This document shows positions 24,501-36,500 of a stretch of DNA of 64,000 nt, piece by piece. The notes beneath the pieces are model-generated. The model ran no database searches, was not told the DNA's origin, and saw nothing but the letters and a program-made list of their open reading frames with translations. The stretch spans positions 148,909,519-148,973,518 of the forward strand of contig NC_134366.1 of assembly GCF_035582795.1 (NCBI RefSeq), given 5' to 3'. Made by a program: the position numbers and the translations under genes. The DNA comes from Mycteria americana. Taxonomy: Eukaryota; Chordata; Aves; Ciconiiformes; Ciconiidae. Each line of letters opens with the position of its first letter. Positions within the stretch are counted from its first letter, which is position 1.

Positions 24501-27500
24501 TTGCTTGACTATAAGGACTCCAGCACAAAGCTTTAAGCTTTAGTATGGAGTTTGATTTCCTTTCCATTCAGTGAACCACAAAGGGCTCCTGGGAACTTAC
24601 ATAATGGGCAAGATTCTTTCTGAAGATTAATTTCAGCTCTTAATCTTTTAAAATACATTATCTGGACTCTCTGAGCAGCTGTGTTTAATTTCTTGATTTT
24701 TTTCAGTGAGTCCATTTGAAAGATTTTGGGGGAAAACCACAATCATGATCTCTTCATTTTTTTTCCCCTGTGGAAGGAAATCTCTTACTGGAGTGCTTGT
24801 TAACAAGCTTCCCAATTTATCCACGCTCTGCCTTAGAGCTGGTTTCCTTCCATACTTGCACTATGAATCACGATTAACCTCCCTGCATCTCGAGGACGAG
24901 GCAATACCGTGGCAGAGCAAGCCAGCTCTCAGTGCTGCTGCCTGTCCAGTGAATCCTCCAGGTCTTCTCCCATCCCTTGGACACTGAGCGCAGGGGATGT
25001 CAGGGTGAACAAAATTATTCCGATGTATAACAGCAGGCGTTACATACCTGCATCTGTCACCAGCACCTTCAAGGAATAGTTGGATGCGATGCGCTTGTTT
25101 AACGAACGGCTAGTTAACTGCAAAATCCCAGTGTCTTGCTGAATAAAAAACAGGTTACTTGCAGGAACAGAAGGAACCTGACTTTCAATTTTGAACTGCA
25201 GACGAGAGTTAAGGGTGTCCTTCTCATCCATGTCCGTAGCAAACACGGTGCCAATATTACTTCCTGTGGCAGAGGAGAGACCGGAGTCAGCCAGGCAATG
25301 CAGTGGTCCTATTCCTCCACAGAGGTACACGCTGACAACAGTGATACCAATGCAAAGAGTAGAGGGGTAATAAAAATACCATTGCGTGGAAAGCACTGCA
25401 TGGACACAATCATTTGACTTCTGGGAGTTTTTCCTTTAGCATCCCAACCAGCTCTTTTGGGCTTGGGGCAGTCCAAAAGGACTGAGCTACGTGTTTTGAT
25501 CAGAAGAAGTGACTGTAACAACAGACACTTCAGCCTTGAAATCAAATAACTGATGTGAAGACGTAGGGACAGTTTTTGGTAATGGTCCATTGAAGTCAAA
25601 GGCATTATGCTGGAGGAGCATCTGGATGAGGGAAAATGGGCTCATGCGACTTTTAGAGCAGTATTTCTTGTACTAGTAATAAAAAGGGTGTTTTTCTTTT
25701 TACATTCTAAGAAGTTGTCCAAAACTGTGGTTGTGGGAAAATGCAATTTTATATTTTAAATGGAACAGCATTTTAAAATTATTTTTTAATTATTGAAATC
25801 GTTTCCACATGAATTATTGAAGTGAAACCAACAGGGCTATTTGCACAGGAAAACATTTCTCTAGGAGATTTACATTTTACTCTTTGGGATCAGAATTTCT
25901 AGCTTTATTTGCACCCAGCTGGAAACAATAACAAGACCAGAATGATGTGTATAAATGAGTAGAAGCTGTTTTCTTACCTAGACCTTCATTTTCTTGAACT
26001 TCAATTACAGTGAGGGCCTGCTGGCACACGGGGGGATTGTCATTAATGTCTTCCACAACAACATGAATTTGCAGAGGCTTGTCCACCAGTTCACCCTTGT
26101 TATCTTTTGTGACCACAAAAAAAGCATACTGCAATAAGAATATTGAGATTAGATGTGTTGAATGTCCACTGTGACAATGTTTTGCATTTAAATGTGTAAC
26201 TATGGGAGCATTCCATGCAAATGAAATATCCTTTCATATGTTTGTTCAGTGTTTTCACTCTGTTTAATTCAGAACTCTTCCATCACCCCTTAGTGCCTGA
26301 GGTCTGAGTTCTCAAAAGAATTTAAAAGTCCTGAATATTTCACTGCACTGTGAACTTGCTCTCAAAAAAATTCAGGAAAAGCAGTAATATCTCATTTTTG
26401 TCACTTTGCACATTCATCTGTCACATGAAGAGATAGGATTTCTCCAGCATATCTGATCTCTGGCCTGTTCTGTGCCCAAATTTCCTCCAAGAACAAAAGG
26501 GGACAGAGGGTTTTCTGTCTAAAAGACCCCCAGACGGGGAACTTCAGGGCAACTTTACAGCTGCAACTGCAAGTTAAACTCTGCTTCTGCTGTGGAGAGA
26601 TCCCTGAGGCCCTTGGGATCTGGAGTATATCTGAAACGTCCAAATCTCCTGCCCTCCACAAATGTCACTGCCTACCTCTTGCTCATGCACCTACAATCCT
26701 GCCATGGTTGCTCCATGCTCCATGCGTCAGAAGAGGTTTAGACTGGATATTAGGAAAAATTTCTTTACTGAAAGGGTGGTCAAGCATTGGAACAGGCTGC
26801 CCAGAGAGGTGGTGGAGTCACCATCCCTGGAAGAGCTCAAAAAATGTGTAGATGTGGCACTTCAGGACATAGTTTAGTAGGCATGGAGGTGTTGGGTTGA
26901 CAATTGGACTAGATGATCCTAGAGGTCTTTTCCAACCTTAATGATTCTATGATTCTATGTTGTACATTATACATACACTGTGGGCAGTGATTGCTACTGC
27001 CAGACCTGTGGAGAAATGTTGTAGGGTACCAAACTGAAAGCTGTTTACAGTGTAGTAGATGAATGTGCTTTCAAATCTATCAAGTCATTCCCAAACAGAA
27101 ATGACAAGAAACAAAGCTTTTATTTCTTTTTTTCCCCTCTGTCCTTTCTAGTGAGCTTTCTCATATTTACTCCCACACCAATAATCAGCTTCCTGCTATG
27201 ATCTCTCCCATCAATGAGGTTTTATTTGTTTACTTACACTATCATCTTCTTCCCTGTCCAATGGTTCGGTCACATAAATAACCCCATTCTGATCAATGGA
27301 AAATGGGAGCCTGGGCAGCTTTTCTTTTTCAAAAAGGTCATAAATTACATCTAGTTCATTTGAATGCACCTAAAAACACAAAAATAAGTCAATATAGGAA
27401 GTCAGAAGTGTAGACTGAGATTTAACAGGGATCGTTTCTGGACCACAAACAGAAAAGACTGCATTCCTGTTAGCTTCATAAACCAGAAAATTAACAGTTT

Positions 27501-30500
27501 GGCAGGCTCTCGGGATGAGCTGCGGAAAACCGGACTGATAATCCACCTCTGCTCTCTGAACTGTTGTGGTGAAGCCATTTTACCTCAGTTTCTCCAGCTG
27601 TCCAGATGGGCTATGACACTCACTGTTTTATGGAAGGGTTTTGGGATATGGAGCTAAACAGTGACACATGAGAAGAAAACATTATATGTATTTGAATGTC
27701 TTGACACTGATTTATTCCATCTCCTTACACTGTCTATTCCGGCCAGTTGTTTTGTTTTATCTAATTCAGAGATGCGGAACAACAAAACAAATATCCAGTA
27801 CCTATCTGCACATATGTGTGTGCATGCTCTTTACATGCATCAAAGTCTGTGATGACAGATCTTTAGTGGGGTGCTTCAGATTTAAAATGAAATACAGTAA
27901 ACAGACTGCCAAATTAATGAAGGAGTCGGTATTACCGTTTATGTTTTGTACTACATAGCAGCAACTTCATTTCATTTTCCCCTAGGCAGAATCAACATGT
28001 CATTGGCTGCCACATGACATTTATATACAAGCGACCGCAGAATGGGAGCACCGTTGCATATTAGTTTTTCTTCCACCTGTTTTCACTCTGGACTTCCTCG
28101 GGCTGTCGCTGAGGCCAGTGGGAATAGCACTGAGTCAGTTACTCTTGCAAACAGGATCCGAGGAATCCTGCCATGTCCAAGGGATGACGGCATTGGGGAT
28201 GTCAGTGCCAAGGCATTTTTCAAAGTCAAACATTTCTGAAAGGCTGCTGGCCTGTTAGTTAATATTTACTGATGTATACATCGTTATCGGTCTGCAGTTA
28301 TCAGCAAAATATTTTGCATTTGCACTGTGAAAAGAGGAATACCGTGGGAATGCAGGATGCTGAAGGAGAGCATTTCAGTCCTTCCTAGGTACTTTTGATA
28401 TAGCAGGTGTGCTGGATGGCACAAAACTGGCCACAGCAGATGTCCCTGAGTGTGGGGGACTGCCCACAGCAGGGTTGCAGTGGAGCTGGTCCCCTGCCAG
28501 GCTCTTCTGCGGATGGAAGCTAACCTCAAAATAACCTTCAACAGGTTAGCTCTCAGTTTGCCCAAAGCCTGGAGGGCCTGTGGTGTTAGAGCAAGGCTGG
28601 AAGTGCTCAAAGAAACCCATCGGGAGAGAAGAGCAGCACCTCCGGAGAGACACCCAACTGCCACATGTCTGTCTGGGAGCTCCCTTGGGGTGTCTCAAGA
28701 GCTTTACCTTTCATATTGTGCCAAATAGCCTTGTAAAGCATCCTTTTTTCCCCAGTCATTATACCGTAACAAAATTCCCCAAGTATTTCCTCTATCCATG
28801 GGATATTCTCATACACAGGCAGTGCTAACCACCTCTCCAAACAGAAGGGTAGAGTCCAGTCACTCTTATGTTTGTATTGACTGTGTCTCAGACACCATCA
28901 AACCATTAACTTTCATACTAACGATAAGTTAGCGAGACCTGCACTAAAGATCATTTCCAAAGGATACCATATAAAAAATAACTGGGAGGTGCCAAAGTCC
29001 TTCTGAAGGGCCTGGTGTTGAATGCAGTGGGGACACCTTCACAGTTAGACGGGAGAAAACGACTCTGTGGCACCAAGGAGAGGTGCAGGGACTGCGGCCA
29101 AGGGCCCTACCTGGCTGATGTTGACAGGGTGGACCTGGGTTGAGTTTTCTTGGATGTGGATGGTGGGGGGGACTTTCCACATGCTCTCCTTCACAGTGAT
29201 GAGCACATCGGCGCTGCTGGTGAAAGCATTCGTTGTCATCCCTGCCATGTCCTTCACAGTGACGACAAGCGTGAAGGTGTCCTGCTTTTGAGGATCTAAG
29301 TAATAAGAGCCTAGAGACAGAGCAAAGAGCCAAGTGAAATGAAGCAGAGGCTGTGGAGATGGTTCATCTGCCCATTGCCTCCTACATGCACCATGCTGCT
29401 TCATCTGCTCCAGGCTCACTCCTTAGATGGGCCTCTGTGCCAAATCTCAGCAAGTCATTTCCTCTGGCTTCTCTGAATGATGCAGCACAACATCATGTGG
29501 AAGTAATCGTATGAGACCTCTGTGCTGTGGTCTCATCTTGTGCAGATGCATCACTGAACAGCCCTCACTCCAGTTAGGCACTTGTTCAGCCCAGCAGAAG
29601 AGCAGGGTTTTTTAAATCACTGCAGTTTAGTTGGGATCACATGGCTGGCCGAGTTGTCTCTGCATTTTTCATGTTACTGATTTTGGTTTTCTAGATTTCA
29701 AGGAAGAGAATTAATCCCAAAATATGACTCAGCATAGTCCTGAGGGCCAAAGGATCTACCTCTCTTCTCAATGTACTTTTAGATCCCAATCTCCATTTCT
29801 GCTAACTTCCCTTGAATTTGATAGGACACAAAGTTCCCCAAAATCAGGGCCTCAGTGGAGTATGTCCCACTGACTACGTTTATTCAGAATCTAACATCGG
29901 AGCTGTGTTGTTGTTTTGTTCTTAGGTACACCCAAGAACTCATGCTTGCTTTTTGACAAATAAGAATCTTTTTTACATACCCATCTTACTCGGTGAGATT
30001 GCTCCAGTTACACTGTCAATCTGAAACAGCATTTCTGTATAAGGGTTGGGAAAATGATGGAGAATGCTGTACGTCAGCTGTGCATGGGGAGTGGTAGGAT
30101 CATCACGGTCAGTGGCATGGACGTACATGAAGGGCTTGCCTGTTCAGATTAGAGAAGAAACAGTGGTAAGAGGAGACTGAAACCTCACCACATAGTCCAT
30201 TCGAGCAGAGCTCTCAAGTCAGGAAGGCAGCTCATGGGGAGCTGCCGTTGTTTCGTAATACATCTCTCATGGTAAGCCATGCATGGGGGGGGGGGGTTAC
30301 ATTGCCTGTGCACCACCCCACAGGTCCTGCCTCCACCAGCTGTGCTTAGTACGTTCACAATAGGTGTGAAGACCAGTTGATGAAGAAGGTGACAGAGCTA
30401 ACTGAGAGAGCTATCTACCACCCAAGAGTGCCTGCACCCAGAACATAGGTCACTGGTATCTCTCTTTAAGGCCACTTTGCAGTCCTTACACAAATCAGTT

Positions 30501-33500
30501 CAACCCAAAGTAGCTTGAGAAAAATGCCCTACAGTGGTGACACAGTTATAATTAAAGGAACAATCATACAGTGAAAAAAAATATGGAAATGCATGGTATC
30601 ATAAGGGAATTTTTGCCTTTTGATCACCAATGCAACATTCAAAATCTTTTTGACTTGGATGCAGTTGAAGAATACAGTAAAATATTGCAGAATAGTTTTC
30701 TGACCCCACAGAGTTTTATATATGTATTCTTCAGCAAAAGTTTCTTCTGGAGTCCATAGTCACAGTGATAACAGCTGGCTGAGTTCTTTGTTTCGTTTCC
30801 AAGATGTGGGTCTCGAACTGCTCTTTGATACTTTCCTGATTTCTGGACTGGATCACTGTAACCCATAATCTAAGACTCTCTCCTAAATACTAAGATTCAG
30901 CCCAAGTTCTGAGAAGCATCAGTCACAGTAAACACATTGCCCATATCTACGCTGGCATTTTATTTCACTGATGTGCAGAGACTTACATATTCTTAGCATT
31001 CTCTTTCTGTATAGTCTTGGCAACCTTTAAACTTTAAACTCCTTCTAGCATAGGGTTTTTTTCAGTGCAATGGTGAGGGCAGCAATATTTGCCTGTTAAG
31101 TGATCCTTGCAAAGCAACAAGTACTATGAAATATTTCTGATTACACTCATCCCTTTACACCACGTAGTGGTCACCTCTTTGCCCTTTCATTATGTTGTAC
31201 ATATTTGTATCCTTATTTTGTACAGTCCTGTGGGAAGGAAAACTGATCTTTTTTCCGCTTGTTGAAGTATAGCACCCACTTTATCCTCCTGTTTAACTCA
31301 TCTACCTAGCTTCCTATTAACTATAATATTTAATTACTGTGATGATTACCTGGACGGGAGTTCTGCCTCACTACTCCAGTGTACTCCTTCTGGTCAAATT
31401 CTGGTGGGTTGTCATTGATATCCTCCACATGTATTGTAACAGCGTATGGACCTTTCACTACCTTTCCCTTTTCATCCAGACTTTCCACCTTGATTTGGAA
31501 AAAGAAGGAACAGCAAAGAAATATTTTCATGTAGGTAAATTAAAAGACATAAATGAACATCAGGACATCAAATGCCAAGTCATTCTTACTGTAACACAAA
31601 TCTGGTGAGAGCCATCACTGCATGGTTCCATCTACAAGGACAAATTTACCATGGTAGCTCACTGACAATAATTCACCACAGTATATAATGCCAACAAAAC
31701 AAACTAACCTACTCCTGCTTCTGATAACACTTTTCAGAGGGCAATTTCTCACTTCCAGTCTCAGCACACTACTTGTATTCTTGCACAGCTCATGATTTTC
31801 TTTAAATAGAAATAGATACTTTCTAAAGAACAAGGAGAAAACCCAACATGATATAGTGGACTCAAGTGCACTATCATAAACATGGACCAGAAAAATAGGC
31901 TGATCTAAGTGTTTCTAAAGAAAACTTAATTCTTAGTTCTGATTACATTTTTGTTCCAAACAATTTGACTTCTTATTTTTCAGCCTTCTTTGATTTTAAA
32001 GCACTGAGTATATATTATGTCTGTCAGACTTTATTTTGTTTGCACATAATAAATGAAATCATGATCATTTATGCCTAACCAACTGTCATTTTTCAGTTCT
32101 GTCATCACTTCTTCTTGTCTGTAAAGTATTCCCATGTTTACGGTTAATAACTTCTGGGGCTAGAATATTGTCATTTCTAACACCATTCCAAGGGTGCTTT
32201 AGAGCTGAGAACAGGAAACCATTAAACCTGAAGTGCTAGACTTTAGAAAGATATAGCTAAGGCTAGCTAAAACATCATCATGCACTTTGTCTGTTCAGAT
32301 ATTGATCCTCTCATGATCATCTCCTTCTCAGTTGCTAGTGCCTCAGAAAAAGACGATACCATTTTTGACACAGAATAAGAGCACAAGGCTATACTGAGAC
32401 CAAAAGATCACCTACCCGCTGTCCCACTCCCAACAGTGTTTACAATGAGATCCTTATGAAAAGAGTATAATAGCAGGATAAGCACACAATGCTTTTTCTT
32501 CTAGTAGCCTCCGACATCTGCCAAACAGCTTTCTGCTGTTATCTAACAGAGATTAGATTTGTGTTTCTGTGTCTAAATGTCATTTACTCACACCATTTGT
32601 CACCAAATAGATTATAATCTTCCTAAATAGATTATAGTAGTTTATTTTCCCATTCCAGCCATGGAATTCACCCTATCAGTCTTCAGGGCTAACGAGCGAA
32701 TCTCATTCATGGGGCCAGATTTCACTTCCAGTCAAGTGTCCTCCTCATATTAGGAGAATTAAAGGATTGATGTTGGCATCAGGGTAATTTTTGTTTTCTC
32801 AACATAACCTTCCTGGGCTAAGGAGCCTTTTCCTGTGCAAAGTCTTTCAGAACTATAAAACCATGTGTCTTTCAGCAAAACTCAATATTAAAAATGAAAA
32901 GCTGGCTGTAAACATAGGCAAAAGAAAGAATTTGAAATTTCAACAGTTTTCCATTAATTTCAGGTTTACCAAAAAAGGGTGAATACAAATAACCCTCCAT
33001 TCCTATTTTTCATTGAGTTTTTACCTGCAGCCTGTGCACTGCTTTGGTCTCCCAGTCCAGAGACCCATTGAGATACAGGATGCCTGTCCTTGGCACAATG
33101 TCAATTATTCCATCTTTTTCACCCGTCACTCTGAAACTCACAGCAGGTGGCTCAGATGTGAACTAGAATGAGGAAAAATCAGAGGGAAAATCATCCTTTG
33201 TTCAGCATTTTCACCATAATCGAAATAATTTCATGCTTTCGTATATTTTAAAATCTATTGCCAACAGTGTGCTTGGCTGGGGGAATGATATTCCAAGAGT
33301 CTGCTCAAACAAATCTGCTCTTTTCTGATCCTCAACAGAGGAGTTTTCACATTATTTCCTGAATGCTGCAGGAAATCCCAACTGTGGTTTCTTTCCAAAG
33401 CAAATGACTGCTTAGGACAGGGCTTTGTCTGAGCACGGGAATGGAAAAAAATGACACACGTCCTCCATTTGCCTGGGAGCTGGATCTGTCCTTCTCTGGT

Positions 33501-36500
33501 TATGGCTTTGGAAAGAAAACCTCAGAGCTGAAGGAAAATGATGACACAAGTTACATGGAAACCCATTCTCTGGGAATGCTGATTTTATTAACCCCTGTCT
33601 TAGGATATCCCCTTAAAATGTGTTTGAGAGAAGGGGTTGTCTCCTGCTTTTTGCATGTAGACTCTTGAATTCCCAGATAGAGGAAGTCAAAGCTAATTTC
33701 AGATCCTCTTGGGGGACTGTTCTTCCCACCAGCACAGATGACAAGACTGCCCGTGAAGTCAGTGTGTGCAAACGATGGGGTTTTTGACGGGAGTGGATAC
33801 CAAGAGACGCTTGATTACCTGGTAAATGAAGCGCACTCCCCCTCCTTCTGGAACAGAGAAATTCATGTCCTTCAGAGGCCCAGTTACATGCAGGTCCTCC
33901 AAATTATGGCACAGAGCCTGTGAGACAGAGAGGGATGGAGGAAAGCAGCTGAGGGATGCCTGCTGTCACCACACACGAACAGCAGCTCTCCATCACTGAG
34001 CCTCTTGCAAGTTATTTTGCTGTAGTATATGGAAGAGACTCTTGCTGGTTTGCACTGAACATCTCCGGGTTCTTTAGTGCACATCCATTTTTAAAAGCAG
34101 TGTTATTTATTAATTAATTTGAAAACAAACCTTTGGGCCCTGCCCTTTTCTAACCACTGCATAATTAAATGAGATTTGATCTACCTTCAAGAGCAAACAG
34201 AAGCACTGAAGAGCTGAGGGTAGACTGAGAGCAAGTGGAAATTCATAAAAGCATTTCTGGATCACCCCTGTGTCCCCAGCAGGACCAGCCATGTCCCACC
34301 CAGGAGTCGCACAGTCCCGTGGCCACAAGAGTGTCGGGAGACCCAACGCCACACCTGGGGATGGGGAGGAATTGGGGCTGCACCCTTTGTAATTTCCTCA
34401 GTAAATCCAAACCTTTTTTGTAAGGGAAAAAGGTGGACCTCCCCAGGTCCCCTACCCCACCACCCTCAGCCCCCTGGCGATCTGGGCAAGCTGCTCGGGC
34501 CCTGTGCCTTCACATCAGTTGCATGTGAGTGCAAACCACAGCCAGAACAAACATGTCCTGCTGATCTTTGGGTTCTATCTCATGGCAAAAATGCCATGCA
34601 AATCTGTCTTGGCCTCTGTTTTCTTCCTAATGGCTGGCAATGGCTTCACTTGGTGTTTTTTCTGGCAAATTTTTTATGAGTTTTATATGAGTTTTATTAC
34701 CACACCCTCCCCGCCCCCCAGTGCCCAAAGATCTCTGGACACACTTCTGCACTGATGTTTCAGGGCTGTTCTTGCTTTCAAACAAAAAAAGCAAAGCAAA
34801 AATCGGCCTCCTAGAGCAGCCCTTGCACACAAGACAATCCAGCCCACGGTTCAGATAATCTACCTGTTTTTCCAAAGGCAAGACCAAACCCCCTGAATGT
34901 CTACTCTTCTCTCCCTGATCATGAGGTCTTGCCAATGCTGAGGAGCTGCCTGCCAGAATTAGGGCTCCATCATTTGGCTGCATAGGTAAAACTCCCTTTC
35001 TTCTGGTGTAAAAATGACTTTATTCTGCTTTATAGATTCACAGTGCCATTGCCACCCTGTCCATCACCCCATGGAGTTGGGCTCCGGGCGTGCATGTTCT
35101 CTGCTGCATGACTTTTCCCCTGGATTTGGTCCTATTGCTGCTGGGACAGCTATTCGGCCTCTCACAGAAAAGCATAACTTACATATTACCAAGGGAAAAC
35201 TTAATTCTGGCTATGACAAAAACATAGCTGAGTTCAGCGCAATTTACCCTAAAGCGCTGCTGTGTGTGTCACAAGTGGTGTTTGACTAACGCCAGATTCT
35301 GCTTAAAAACAGCCAGAGATGCTGCCCTCCTCACCTACAAGGGTTTGTGACTCTTTTTGCAAACAGGAAAACTAGAATATTGTGTGAACTGGGGAAGGAA
35401 GGGGGGGATGCTAGTGAGCACTAGTGACAGTAGAAAAATATCCAAAAAAGTGATGGAATAGGGACGCATACCAGGAAAGAGTACTTTACAGCTACCCTTT
35501 ACTATTTTTCTAAACGCTGACTGCTGGCCTCTGTCAGGGACAAGGTAGCAGGACCCTGGATCTGACCTGCTACAGCTGTTCTCCTGTCGCACTGGTGGGC
35601 ACAACCTGGCTCCTGGAGGTTTTTCCCAGGGCCATTTTGTGGAGGGGTTTTGCTTGGTCATGATCCTCGCCGTGGAGGAACAAAGGCTGATGCTATAAAA
35701 CCCAACGGGTTCAAAGTGCAGGCTGTGCAGCAAGTAAGAGTTATCTCTTCTTGTCGATTAAAATTACTTTATGTGGACCATAAATATATCCAAACACATG
35801 TCTACAGCATGAATCACTACTCAGGGGCCTGAAGGGGAAACAGGGATTTCTCCTTGGCCCGTATGCGGCTGGCATCCCTTTTGAAGGCAGCTGTAACAGC
35901 TGCGGAGTGGCTTCACCGGGGTCGGCACTGCCAGGGGCAGCAACTCTTGACATGGGAAGGAAAAAGGAGGTACTCACTACTGCACATCAACCCCATCCCC
36001 AGGGTCTCCATCTTCTGAGGAATTTTTTTTGTAGGCTTGAATTTGACTCATTTTTTATCTTTTCTGTTGATTTCAATTGTAAAGTAGAAGCCACCACTGT
36101 AGCCTTTACAGACATCAGTAAGTCTATTGAATTTAATAGATGAGGTCCATAAATAGCATAATTAATACATTTCGGTTCCAGAAAATCCTCTGAAAAGTGA
36201 TTCACACAGATAGAATAAGGAGGATAAATTAATATGCATGGCTTAAACTATGTGTCATTGTATGTCTTAGAATACATTTAATATGTCAGCACATGTATGG
36301 ATTATAATACACATGACGCATGATACAGATGTCTTCACTGTTTGGTGATTTGTTGCAGTAATTTTAAATCACGTCTAGCGTGAAATCCGCTTACTGGAAA
36401 AAGTAATATCTAAGGAGGAACTACAAGAGGCAAAATAGGTAAATTGCTTTCTTCCAGGTTTCTTAAAGTTTTTTTTCCTAATGATTGACACGTCTTCTTA

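Larger units (their letters stand above)
21055..25977. other. CDH17 introns 12 to 9 between the listed exons; nothing recognised
   Basis: Introns of 1.22, 1.22, 1.28 and 0.71 kb around exons 12, 11 and 10. No mobile element or extra exon could be recognised in them. Confidence 0.65.
27370..33024. other. CDH17 introns 7 to 4 between the listed exons; nothing recognised
   Basis: Introns of 1.74, 0.67, 1.21 and 1.54 kb around exons 7, 6 and 5. The only simple repeat noted is a run of 12 G at 30285-30296. Confidence 0.65.
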
